From NCBI GenBank assembly GCA_036506155.1, contig DASXSF010000046.1:1-26467 (forward strand): a stretch of DNA of 26,467 bases, written 5' to 3'. Every line of letters starts with the position of its first letter. Positions within the stretch are counted from its first letter, which is position 1. Below the pieces are notes generated by a model that was not told the DNA's origin, did no database searches, and saw nothing but the letters and a program-made list of their open reading frames with translations. Source of the stretch: DASXRA01 sp036506155. Lineage in GTDB: Bacteria; Actinomycetota; Actinomycetes; Mycobacteriales; Jatrophihabitantaceae. The position numbers and the translations under genes are program-made. Shown piece by piece: positions 15,026 through 22,741 of the stretch.

Positions 15026-16438
15026 ATGAGCACAACGACCGACGATGCCCGAATGGGTCGGGCGTTCCCGGATGGGTTCTACTGGGGGGTGGCCACCTCG
15101 GCCTATCAGATTGAGGGTGGCTGGAACGAGGACGGTAAGGGCGAGTCGATCTGGGACCGGTTCGCGCACACGCAGGGCAACATCAGCAACGACGATACAG
15201 GCGACGTCGCCAACGACCATTACCACAGGTACGAGGAAGACGTTGCGCTGATTCGCGACGTCGGCGCCACCGCGTACCGCTTCTCGATCGCTTGGCCCCG
15301 GATCTTCCCGCAGGGAACCGCGGAGGCGAATCCGAAGGGCGTCGACTTCTACAAGCGCCTCTCCGACGAGCTCCGGGCGGCAGGGATCGAGCCGTTTGCG
15401 ACGCTCTACCACTGGGATCTGCCTCAGGCGCTGCAGGACAAGTACGGCGGCTGGCAGTCGAAGGATACGGCGATGGCGTTTGCCGACTACGCCGGCTACG
15501 TCGCCGAGCAGCTCGGCGATCGTGTGGGGCGTTACTTCACGATCAACGAGTTCCGGTCGTTCACCGATTACGGGCATCGGGGCATGCAGGTCGACGTCGG
15601 CGGCGGGAAGACGTTTCGCGTGTTGCTTGCGCCCGCGTTGGTGCTCAGCGACGCCGAGCTGTACCAGGTGCGCCACCACGCGGTGCTGGCCCATGGCCTC
15701 GCGGTGCAGGCGATTCGGGCTCGCGGCCCGGCCGGCACCAAGGTGGGATTCGCGGAAAACGCCGAGGTGGCGGTGCCGATCATCGACACCCCTGAACACG
15801 TGGACGCCGCGAAGACCGCGACCCGCGAGCTGAACGCGCCGTTCCTGACTGTGATGCTGGAGGGCCGCTACACCGACGCGTACCTCGAGGCGGCCGGCGG
15901 CGACGCGCCGCAGTACACAGATGAGGAGCTGGCAGCCATCGCCTCGCCGTTGGACTTCGTCGGCATCAACGTCTACCGGCCGAGTAGCTATGTCGAGCCA
16001 TCGGTCCAGGCGCCTGGCTATCGCACCATCCCGATCAGTGCTTCGCACCCGAAGATGAAATCCGGCTGGCACATTCTCGATGCAGAGGTGATGTACTGGG
16101 CGCCGCGGCAGGTGCACTCGCTGTGGAGACCGCAGTCGATCTTCATCACGGAGAACGGCTGCGCCGCGGAGGACGTGGTCGCCGACGACGGCCGGGTCTA
16201 CGACACGGACCGGGTGATGTTCCTGCGCGGCATGCTCGGACAGCTCCAGCGCGCCACCGCCGAGGGCGTACCAGTTGACGGCTACTTCCACTGGAGCGCC
16301 CAGGACAACCTTGAATGGAACGCCGGATTCGGCAACCGATTCGGGATCGTCTACGTCGACTTCGAAACGCTACAACGCACCCCGAAGCTCAGCGCCGAAT
16401 GGTTCCGCCAGGCCGCACGCCACAACCAAGTCGTGTAA
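15026..16438 (+). CDS. Glycoside hydrolase family 1 beta-glucosidase
   Basis: A full-length 470-residue GH1 enzyme. The N-terminal family signature FYWGVATSAYQIEGGWNEDG is at about 18-37, the YRFSIAWPRIFPQG block at 84-97 and the LYHWDLPQAL strand at 127-136. The acid/base Glu175 is in FTINEF, and the nucleophile Glu376 in FITENG (373-378). The usual motif after the acid/base is NEP; here Pro is replaced by Phe, as in some bacterial subgroups. The aglycone/glycone end motif is SAQDNLEWNAGFGNRFGIVYVD (about 424-445). It should hydrolyse beta-glucosides (or beta-galactosides/fucosides) in the cytoplasm, as there is no signal peptide. The ATG at 15026 follows AAGGAGCGGAGG. No sugar transporter or regulator adjoins it, so it is a single-gene unit. 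Confidence 0.92.
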   Translation: MSTTTDDARMGRAFPDGFYWGVATSAYQIEGGWNEDGKGESIWDRFAHTQGNISNDDTGDVANDHYHRYEEDVALIRDVGATAYRFSIAWPRIFPQGTAEANPKGVDFYKRLSDELRAAGIEPFATLYHWDLPQALQDKYGGWQSKDTAMAFADYAGYVAEQLGDRVGRYFTINEFRSFTDYGHRGMQVDVGGGKTFRVLLAPALVLSDAELYQVRHHAVLAHGLAVQAIRARGPAGTKVGFAENAEVAVPIIDTPEHVDAAKTATRELNAPFLTVMLEGRYTDAYLEAAGGDAPQYTDEELAAIASPLDFVGINVYRPSSYVEPSVQAPGYRTIPISASHPKMKSGWHILDAEVMYWAPRQVHSLWRPQSIFITENGCAAEDVVADDGRVYDTDRVMFLRGMLGQLQRATAEGVPVDGYFHWSAQDNLEWNAGFGNRFGIVYVDFETLQRTPKLSAEWFRQAARHNQVV

Positions 16439-16522
16439 CGCCCCGCCGAGTTCCCGGCCGCGACCCACACGGAAATCGACCACAGACGGGTTAAGTCTTT
16501 GCAGACCGTGGGGCCGGTGCTG

Positions 16523-17593
16523 TTATGCGACAAAAGCTGAGATGACGTCGCGGAACTGCGCTGGTGGGATGGCGAGGGTCGCATCGCCGACGGTTAGTTC
16601 GACGCGCTGCTGCCCGTCGGTGCTGCCCGCCCAGACGCCGCCCCAAGTCCAAACCTTGTCGTTTGATGCGAGGCGGCGGACGGTGTCGTCGAACCGGTCC
16701 GCCGAGACGTCCAAGATCAGGTGGAACATCGGCGTCTGAGGCGGGCTGGGCACGACCTGAACTCCGTCGAGGCTCCCGAGTTCGTTGGCGAGTCCAACTG
16801 CATGCGCAAGGTATTCCGGCATCTTTGGCAGTCGCTCCCGTAGGCAGGTCAGGGCGGAGGCCGCATTCGGCCACAGCGCGAACAGCGTGCCGCCCATGCG
16901 CTGCCGCCACTCACGCACCTGCGCGACCACGTCGCCGTCGGCGGCGATGCAGCAGCCGGGAAGCGCTCCCAGGCCCTTGTAGAAGGACACATAGACGCTG
17001 TCGAACAGCGCCGCCACATCGCGTGGGGCGCGTCCGTACCCGACAGCGGACTCCCACAGCCGTGCACCGTCGAGATGGCAGGCGATTTCTCGTTCGCGAG
17101 CCCACTCCGTCTGCGCCGCAAGGTCATCCCAGAGAGGCTGGGTTCCGCCCAGATCCCGCTGAGGCAGCTCCAGTACCAGCGCGGCCACAGGCTCCGCCAC
17201 ATCACGCAGGTCGGCTAACGTGAGCAGCCGATTGCGATCGCCGACCGGGCGGCCGATCAATCCGTGCAGCCGTTCGTACCCGCGACCCTCGTGCTGGTCG
17301 ATGTGGCACGCGGGGTGAAAGATCAGCGTCCGGCTGGTGCGCCGATCGGCGTGGACACGCAGCACCGACTGCTGACCCATCGTCCCGCTCGGGAGAAACA
17401 CCGCAGCGGGCTTTCCGAGCAGATCCGCTACGGTCCGTTCGAGCTCGACGACCACGCCTCCAACGCCGTACCGGTCGACCTCGATGTCCGACGCGATGGT
17501 CGAAAGCAGCGTGGCCGCGTCCTGCCGACCGTGCCAGTGCACAAACTTGGTGCACGCCGCTTGTAACGCCGTGATCTCCGACTTATCCAACAC
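16523..17593 (-). CDS. Threonine aldolase family PLP enzyme
   Basis: A 356-residue fold-type I PLP enzyme of the beta-eliminating lyase/threonine aldolase family. The N-terminal glycine-rich region DRYGVGGVVVELERTVADLL is at 40-59, the PSGTMGQQS phosphate site at 68-76, and HPACHIDQHE at 93-102. HLDGARLWE, with the PLP-pairing Asp175, is at 173-181, and VSFYKGLGALPG, with the Schiff-base Lys206, at 202-213. Such enzymes cleave L-threonine or L-allo-threonine to glycine and acetaldehyde, or related beta-hydroxy amino acids. The start is GTG at 17593, with AAGGA about 9 bases upstream. It is convergent with the beta-glucosidase and lies downstream of the aldo/keto reductase on the same strand, about 90 bases away, so possibly co-transcribed. 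Confidence 0.88.
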   Translation of the reverse strand: MLDKSEITALQAACTKFVHWHGRQDAATLLSTIASDIEVDRYGVGGVVVELERTVADLLGKPAAVFLPSGTMGQQSVLRVHADRRTSRTLIFHPACHIDQHEGRGYERLHGLIGRPVGDRNRLLTLADLRDVAEPVAALVLELPQRDLGGTQPLWDDLAAQTEWAREREIACHLDGARLWESAVGYGRAPRDVAALFDSVYVSFYKGLGALPGCCIAADGDVVAQVREWRQRMGGTLFALWPNAASALTCLRERLPKMPEYLAHAVGLANELGSLDGVQVVPSPPQTPMFHLILDVSADRFDDTVRRLASNDKVWTWGGVWAGSTDGQQRVELTVGDATLAIPPAQFRDVISAFVA

Positions 17594-17684
17594 AAGCGCC
17601 GATCCTTACACGACGCCTGGCTCGGCCGCCTCCGCAGCCGGATGATAGGCCGACCGTTTCGATCGCCTGGTATGACTGGGCGCT

Positions 17685-18749
17685 CTAGCCGGCCGCGCCG
17701 CGATCGGCAAATGGCCGGCGCCGGGTTGCTGCCTCGGTCAGGGTGGGCGGCTTCCAGGTGACCTCGACGAGGTCCGTCCCCGGCGGCACGATCTCGTCGA
17801 TCCGATCCAAGGTCTTGTCGTCGAGTTCGAGGTGGCTGCCGCCAAGCAGGTCCTGGAGTTGCTGCGGCGTCCGCGGCCCGAGGATGACCGACGTGACGGC
17901 CGGGTGCACCAACGGGAAGGCGACCGCCAGTTGCGGCAAGGTGCAGCCCAGGTCGTCGGCCAGCGCAATCAGGTTCTCGACGACGTCGAGCTTGCGTTGT
18001 GTCTCCGGCAGCTCCGGGTCGAAGCGACTGGGGTTGTGACGGGCCCGCGCGCTGGTCAGGTCGATGGGCGCGCCGCGGCGGACGCGTCCGGTCAGGAAGC
18101 CCCAGCCGAGCGGGCTCCACGTCAGCACGCCCATCCGGTAGCGCTGGCACAGCGGTAGCACGGAGCGCTCGATGCCGCGCATGAGGATCGAGTACGGCGG
18201 CTGCTCAGTGCGAAAGCGCATCAGGCCCCGCTCCTTGGCGACCGTGTGCGCGTCGACGATGTCCTCCGGCGGAAACGTCGAACAGCCGAACGCGCGGATC
18301 TTGCCTTGATGAACCAGATCGCTCAGCACCGACAGCGTTTCCTCGATGTCCGTCGTGGGATCCGGGCGGTGCACCTGGTAGAGGTCGATCCAGTCCGTTT
18401 GCAGTCGCCGGAGGCTGTCTTCGACGGCGCGGTTGATCCACCGCCGGGAGTTGCCGCTGCGGTTGGGCCCCTCGCCCATCGGGAAGTGGACCTTGGTGGC
18501 GAGGACGACGTCGTCACGGCGTGCCTTCAGAGCCGCGCCGACGATTACCTCGGACTCGCCGTCCTCGCCGCCGTAGGCATCGGCGGTGTCGATGAAGTTG
18601 ATGCCGGCGTCCAGGGCCGTGTGGACCATCCGGATGCATTCGTCGTGGTCGGGGTTGCCCTCTGAGCCGAACATCATCGCGCCGAGGCAGTACCTGCTGA
18701 CCTCGATGCCGGTGCCGCCGAGTGGCCGATAGCGAAGCGTCATGGCCAC
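17685..18749 (-). CDS. Aldo/keto reductase
   Basis: A 354-residue member of the aldo/keto reductase superfamily. The catalytic tetrad is visible as Asp54 (NFIDTADAYG), Tyr59, Lys86 (LATKVHFP) and His127 (LYQVHRPDP). The NADPH-binding C-terminal part includes SPLGWGFLTG and the VTSVILGPRTPQQLQDLL block. It should reduce aldehydes or ketones with NADPH in the cytoplasm; the physiological substrate is unknown. Translation may start at the GTG at 18749 or at the ATG at 18743; the difference is two residues. It is divergent from a MerR-family gene, and its promoter has the overlong 19-bp spacer and central dyad of MerR-activated promoters. It is therefore probably induced by the signal the MerR protein senses. 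Confidence 0.9.
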   Translation of the reverse strand: MAMTLRYRPLGGTGIEVSRYCLGAMMFGSEGNPDHDECIRMVHTALDAGINFIDTADAYGGEDGESEVIVGAALKARRDDVVLATKVHFPMGEGPNRSGNSRRWINRAVEDSLRRLQTDWIDLYQVHRPDPTTDIEETLSVLSDLVHQGKIRAFGCSTFPPEDIVDAHTVAKERGLMRFRTEQPPYSILMRGIERSVLPLCQRYRMGVLTWSPLGWGFLTGRVRRGAPIDLTSARARHNPSRFDPELPETQRKLDVVENLIALADDLGCTLPQLAVAFPLVHPAVTSVILGPRTPQQLQDLLGGSHLELDDKTLDRIDEIVPPGTDLVEVTWKPPTLTEAATRRRPFADRGAAG

Positions 18750-18750
18750 G

Positions 18751-18781
18751 ACGCTAAAAGCTAGAGCCGCCTCTAGGTCAA
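18751..18781 (-). promoter_or_regulatory. MerR-type promoter with 19-bp spacer
   Basis: On the minus strand TTGACC (18781-18776) is a good -35 box. Nineteen bases later TAGCGT (18756-18751) is a plausible -10 box just before the aldo/keto reductase start. The perfect dyad CTAGAG-N4-CTCTAG (18761-18776) fills the spacer. An overlong 19-20 bp spacer carrying a dyad is the hallmark of promoters that MerR proteins activate by twisting the DNA, and the MerR gene starts 18 bp away on the other strand. Confidence 0.75.
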
Positions 18782-18798
18782 GTCGTTAGGGTTGCGTC

Positions 18799-19329
18799 AT
18801 GGTCGACGAGCCAGCCGAGCTGAGCATCGGGCAGGTCGCCGAGCGCACCGGGCTCAGCGTCCACACGCTGCGCTTCTACGAGCGGGAGGGGATCCTGGCC
18901 CAGCCGGTGCGCCGAGCGGCCGGCGGCCGACGCGTGTACACCGAGCACGACGTCGACTGGCTCACGGTCTGCACCATCCTGCGGGGCGCCGGCATGCCGC
19001 TGCCCGACATCCGCCGCTACACCGAGCTGGTGCAGGCCGGCGACGGCAACGAGCCCGAGCGGCTCGACCTGCTGCGCCGGCACGAGCAACGCGTCCTCGA
19101 CCAACGCCAGCAGCTCGATCGATGCCTCGACCTGATCAAGTTCAAGATCGGGGTCTACGAGGACATCGTCGAGGTCGCCGGCACTTGCTCGAGATCCGAC
19201 GTCGACCTGCGAGCCGAGCGGGACGACGCGATCCCAGGCCAGGTTGAAGTGCTCGCCGGCGTCGGCGGCGATGCGCGAGGTCGCGATGAACCGGCGCTCG
19301 CGCCTGGCCGCCATCCCCGGGGGCTATGA
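18799..19329 (+). CDS. MerR family transcriptional regulator
   Basis: A 176-residue MerR-type regulator. The winged helix-turn-helix spans about residues 8-75, starting LSIGQVAERTGLSVHTLRFY, followed by EREGILAQPVRRAAGGRRVY. A dimerisation coiled coil (about 85-125) contains LLRRHEQRVLDQRQQLDRCL. There are no clustered Cys of the metal-sensing subgroups, so an organic or redox signal is more likely. The core normally ends near residue 130; the last 45 residues, from CSRSDVDLRAERDD onward, are Arg/Asp/Gly-rich and do not look like MerR sequence. The original stop may have been lost by a mutation or rearrangement. It is divergent from the aldo/keto reductase, whose promoter it overlaps, and most likely controls that gene and itself. 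Confidence 0.88.
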   Translation: MVDEPAELSIGQVAERTGLSVHTLRFYEREGILAQPVRRAAGGRRVYTEHDVDWLTVCTILRGAGMPLPDIRRYTELVQAGDGNEPERLDLLRRHEQRVLDQRQQLDRCLDLIKFKIGVYEDIVEVAGTCSRSDVDLRAERDDAIPGQVEVLAGVGGDARGRDEPALAPGRHPRGL

Positions 19330-19398
19330 CGCAGAGATCGTGCCGGCGAAGTCGTCGGCGCGGCTTGCGGGTCTTCGGCGGCGTCGCGTCAAGCGCGG

Positions 19399-20370
19399 GT
19401 GACCACACCGGTTCGTCGTGGTTGGCTCGGTGACATGGGGTACTCGTGGCGCGCTTTGGAGGCCGCCGACACGCAGTGCTGGTCGGCGCTCACCAAGATC
19501 GTCTCCGACGCGGATGACACGGACGAGTTCTACTCGACGGACGATCTTGCGGAGGAGCTCGAGGACCCGGCCATCGACCCGACGCGGGACACGATCGCGG
19601 TCGAGGACGAGCACGGCACCCTCGTCGCCGTCGGTCAGGTCATGGCGCCGATGGTCGGCCTCGACGGTGTCGTGCGAGCCGACTTCGCCGGCTTCGTGCA
19701 TCCCGACCATCGCGGCCGCGGAGTCGGCGCCGTGCTGCTCGAGCGACTCCAACGGCGAGCTGGTGAGGTTGCGCCACAGCGCCATCCGGGTAGAAGTGTG
19801 CTGTGTCGCACGCACGTCGGTGCGAGTGTCCGGGACGCGCGTGCGCTCCTCGAAGCGAACGGGTACCGCGCGACCCGCTACTTCCACGCGCTTGGGCGCC
19901 GGCTCGACGAGCCGCTGCTTGCGCCCGTCGCGGATCCGCGCGTGCATCTCTACGACACGACACGTGATGCCGAGGTACATGCAGCGCACTGCGAGGCGTT
20001 CAGTACCCATTGGGGGTTCGCACCGCCCACGCAGGAGCAGTGGCGTATCCGGCTGACTGGGTCACGCACGTTCCGTCCGGGTTACTCGGTGGTCGGCCTC
20101 GGTGCGGACCGCGACGTCGACGGGTATCTCCTGAGCTACCAGTACCAGCCGGGAGAGCTGTGGATCGGCCAGCTGGGCGTTCGGCCCGCCGCCCGCGGAC
20201 AGGGCTTGGCCCGGGCGATGCTGCTGCGCACGCTAGCCCTGGCGGCCTCGGCATTCGAGATCGCGAAGCTCGACGTCGACAGCGAGAACCCCGACGGCGC
20301 CGGTCGGCTCTACGAGTCGGTCGGGTTCACCGCACTGCGCAGCAGCGTCATCTACGACCGCGGCGGATGA
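19399..20370 (+). CDS. Tandem GNAT N-acetyltransferase
   Basis: A protein of up to 323 residues with two GNAT folds. The first acetyl-CoA site is GFVHPDHRGRGVGAVLLERL (about 97-116) and the second GQLGVRPAARGQGLARAMLL (about 257-276), each with the R/Q-x-x-G-x-G/A pyrophosphate loop. The twin arrangement and length resemble mycothiol synthase-like acetyltransferases, but the specific signature of MshD was not established and the substrate is unknown. The GTG at 19399 is the longest start. The ATG at 19435 (MGYSWRALEAAD), which begins directly at the first strand, is equally plausible and perhaps better. Neither has a strong ribosome binding site. It follows the MerR gene by 69 bases, so it could share its transcript. 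Confidence 0.85.
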   Translation: MTTPVRRGWLGDMGYSWRALEAADTQCWSALTKIVSDADDTDEFYSTDDLAEELEDPAIDPTRDTIAVEDEHGTLVAVGQVMAPMVGLDGVVRADFAGFVHPDHRGRGVGAVLLERLQRRAGEVAPQRHPGRSVLCRTHVGASVRDARALLEANGYRATRYFHALGRRLDEPLLAPVADPRVHLYDTTRDAEVHAAHCEAFSTHWGFAPPTQEQWRIRLTGSRTFRPGYSVVGLGADRDVDGYLLSYQYQPGELWIGQLGVRPAARGQGLARAMLLRTLALAASAFEIAKLDVDSENPDGAGRLYESVGFTALRSSVIYDRGG

Positions 20371-20431
20371 CTGCTGCAGCTGCACGCGCCCGCTCGACGG
20401 TGCGGGTTGAGGCGTTTGCGGCGTATCGCTC

Positions 20432-20794
20432 TCAGCGTGTGATGTCCTTGAAGTTCGCATCGAATTCGTCGAGCAGGTCGGCGTAGGCCGAGTACGGCAG
20501 CGGCGCCGTCCTTGCCCCGGAGGCCCTAGTTCTTGCCAGCGAGGAGGCTGACGCTCGGTGCTTTGGAAGGACGCGGGCAAGTTGCACCGCCAGCGCTCTG
20601 GCGGTCCCCTCAGGTACTCCAACCTGCACGAGCCAGGCGATCAAGGCCGTCGCCTCTGCGGCGTAGGGCAACCGTGCGATCCCAACCGACCGATGGATTA
20701 CGACGACTTCGGCCGGGCTTGCCATGTTATCGATAGCGAGGCCCCAGCCTCGGTGATGAGCCGGCTGCTGCAGCTTCGTCGTTGTCACGCTCAT
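20432..20794 (-). CDS. Hypothetical protein, about 120 residues
   Basis: A plausible but unrecognised protein starting MSVTTTKLQQPAHHRGWGLA, with a helical middle (AATALIAWLVQVGVPEGTAR type) and an acidic end, YSAYADLLDEFDANFKDITR. Codon third positions are G/C-rich as in the neighbours, though less strictly. A longer in-frame start at 20845 exists; neither start has a good ribosome binding site. It is convergent with the GNAT gene, with stops about 60 bases apart. There is no signal peptide or membrane helix. It may be a genuine small helical protein or a degenerate gene. Confidence 0.45.
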   Translation of the reverse strand: MSVTTTKLQQPAHHRGWGLAIDNMASPAEVVVIHRSVGIARLPYAAEATALIAWLVQVGVPEGTARALAVQLARVLPKHRASASSLARTRASGARTAPLPYSAYADLLDEFDANFKDITR

Positions 20795-21038
20795 GCCAGA
20801 AACGCTAGGCCGTCCCTCTGACAATGCCCTTACAAGGACGGTCATCGGCCGAGCGCCGGCGGATTCGGCCGATTCTGCGGCGCGACGATGGACATCGAAC
20901 GTGCGTGACGGCGGGGCGCCCTGCTCCCTGCTGCTGAGGTGTTAGGTGGTCACCTTGCGCGTGCTGCGTCGTTCTGGGTCGGCAGCCGGGCCGGTCCCCG
21001 CTTAGGGGCGGCACGGCGGCACCTTCAACCAGGCGCCG

Positions 21039-21773
21039 TCACGTGTGGACGGTGAGTCCGTCGGTGGCGGTCTCGTATTCGATGTGATCGAGTCGGGCGA
21101 GCGTGGTCGGTCCGAGGTGGGTCAGGATCAGCCGGCGGGTGGCAATCTGGTGGGCGTGGGCGCGTAGATCGTCGACGTCGAGGTGGTAGCGCACCGGCGT
21201 GCCGCAGGTGTAGGCCTCGCAGGCGAACACATCGGTGCCGTCGGCGGCCTCGAGTACGGTCTCAGTCCACGCGGTGTCGCCGGAGTAGCCGAATGTTGCG
21301 TCGCCGAGGTGGGCTTGCAGTGCCAGGGCCGGGGCGCCGCTCGCGTGGTCGACCGGCCAACTGCGCACGGTCAGTGGGCCGATCTCGAGGCTGTCTCCGC
21401 TGCCGTCGAGCTCAGCCACTCGGACGGCGTATCGGCGCTGCACTGCCGTGGAGCCGGGATAGAACGCTTCCATGGCCGCGCGCAGCCGTTCGGCCGTGCC
21501 CGTCGGTCCGAGCACGGTAAGCGGTCGGGTGCGCCGAGTGAACTGGCCGTCGAGGATGAGAAATGGCAGCCCACCGAAGTGATCGCCGTGCAAATGGCTC
21601 ACCAGGACAGCGTCAACTTCGCCCGGCTCGAGGTGCTGGGCTTTCATCGCCGTCAGGCTGGTGGCTCCGCAGTCGACGAGCGCGGTGTAGCCGTTGTCGT
21701 GGAGTCGGATGCAGGTTTGGAACCGTCCCCCGCTTCCGAACGCGTCACCGCTACCGACAAAGCTGATCTCCAC
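21039..21773 (-). CDS. MBL-fold metallo-hydrolase (RNase Z-like)
   Basis: A 244-residue metallo-beta-lactamase-fold protein of the RNase Z/ElaC-like branch. The metal-binding motif SHLHGDHFGG is at 59-68 (His60, His62, Asp64, His65). Later ligands are His near 137 (WPVDHASG), Asp in YSGDTAW and His in LILTHLG. The first strand, MEISFVGSGDAFGSGGRFQT, is typical of the branch. It is shorter than tRNase Z and lacks an evident exosite arm, so a role in hydrolysing a small phosphodiester, ester or lactone is as likely as tRNA processing. Translation starts with GTG at 21773. The gene stands alone on the minus strand, upstream of a hypothetical gene. Confidence 0.88.
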   Translation of the reverse strand: MEISFVGSGDAFGSGGRFQTCIRLHDNGYTALVDCGATSLTAMKAQHLEPGEVDAVLVSHLHGDHFGGLPFLILDGQFTRRTRPLTVLGPTGTAERLRAAMEAFYPGSTAVQRRYAVRVAELDGSGDSLEIGPLTVRSWPVDHASGAPALALQAHLGDATFGYSGDTAWTETVLEAADGTDVFACEAYTCGTPVRYHLDVDDLRAHAHQIATRRLILTHLGPTTLARLDHIEYETATDGLTVHT

Positions 21774-21899
21774 GACGCCACTGTCGCAGCTACCCGGCGC
21801 CGGCGGCGAGCGATGTCCTGATCAGATGCCGACGTCGGCCCGGATAGCGGCTTCCGAGTCGTCGTGCAGCGGCGACCCGGTGGTAGCCGTCGGGTGTCA

Positions 21900-22358
21900 T
21901 CAAGGACTCTCGGCCAGTGCAGCAAGTCGGTCGAGCGACGCCTGGAGGCTGGCGGGCGTCGTCGCGCGGGCCCGTGAGTATCGCTTCTCGTCGGTCAACT
22001 GGGTCCAGTCGTACGTATGGGTGACCCGTGTGCGTACGAGGTCAAGTGGCTCGAACTCCCATCGCCAGAGATGCCCGGGTGGCTCCCTACCCGGCTCGGC
22101 AGGCTTCCAAGCGATGCGGCGCCCCTCGTCGAATTCGACCACGTGGTTCTCCCGGATGTTGCCCTTTGTGGTCGTCATCGTGAATACCTCGCCGACGGCG
22201 CGGACACGCTGTCCCGCGGCAGCCTCGGCCAGGTTGTCGTTGCCGTCCCAACGTGGCTGTCGACTCGGATCAGCGACGAGCTCGAAGATCCTCTCGGGCG
22301 GCGCCGCGATGTCCCGGCTGGCGCGGACCACGCGCGGAACCTCGTCGTGACCACTCAC
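21900..22358 (-). CDS. SRPBCC family protein
   Basis: A 152-residue START/Bet v1-like (polyketide cyclase/dehydrase) protein: VVRASRDIAAPPERIFELVA at about 9-28 and DPSRQPRWDG at 29-38. VGEVFTMTTTKG and NHVVEFDEGRRIAWKP follow, and WRWEFEPL..TRVTHTYDW near the C-terminal half forms the last strands. These proteins bind hydrophobic ligands in a helix-grip fold; specific function is not predictable. The open frame extends 45 codons further upstream, but that part is not SRPBCC-like. The GTG at 22358 lies just before the first strand, with a weak TTGGA upstream. It is divergent from the LPG-synthase-like gene, about 230 bases away. Confidence 0.82.
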   Translation of the reverse strand: MSGHDEVPRVVRASRDIAAPPERIFELVADPSRQPRWDGNDNLAEAAAGQRVRAVGEVFTMTTTKGNIRENHVVEFDEGRRIAWKPAEPGREPPGHLWRWEFEPLDLVRTRVTHTYDWTQLTDEKRYSRARATTPASLQASLDRLAALAESP

Positions 22359-22588
22359 GGGACTATCCAAGCACCCATGAGGGACATGCCGCGGCTGCGA
22401 GACGCACCGAGCGAGTCGGGAACGAAGTGACACCGACAGAGAATCGACCGATGGTTCCCCTTGCCCGGCAGCGATGTTGTTGACAGAGTCCAACTACGTC
22501 CGCAGCCGAGAGGAGGCCAGGGCGGCCTGGGTCGATCCCTCGAACGCTGAGTCTGCGGTGGCTGGTCCTAAAGGGGAGTGAGCCGGCA

Positions 22589-22741
22589 ATGTCGGGCTTC
22601 GCTGCTGGGCTTCGGTGGGCTGTCCTGCCACGGTTCACCCTGCCGGCCCATCCCGGCCGCCGGACCAAGATCACCGGGTTAGATCGCCGGTTCCTGCGCC
22701 GACGCAACAACGCCCGCTCGACGCCGGACAGTTATCCGTGA
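22589..22741 (+). CDS. 50-residue basic ORF coupled to the next gene
   Basis: This short ORF begins MSGFAAGLRWAVLPRFTLPA and contains the basic block RRFLRRRNNAR. AAGGGGAG lies about 10 bases upstream of the ATG, the best ribosome binding site in the area. Its TGA overlaps the GTG start of the large membrane-protein gene (GTGA, 22738-22741). That is the arrangement of a translationally coupled pair, so it is either a small partner protein or a leader peptide controlling translation of the large gene. No family recognised. It is proline- and arginine-rich with no membrane helix. Confidence 0.5.
   Translation: MSGFAAGLRWAVLPRFTLPAHPGRRTKITGLDRRFLRRRNNARSTPDSYP

Noticed and set aside
14759..16291. 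A 510-codon minus-strand frame opposite the GH1 gene
   Set aside because: No motif, and perfectly explained as the antisense of the GH1 reading frame.
18778..19314. Minus-strand open frame under the MerR gene
   Set aside because: Antisense of the MerR protein; the stretch GEHFNLAWDRVVPL looked protein-like but no family could be named and it has no start context.
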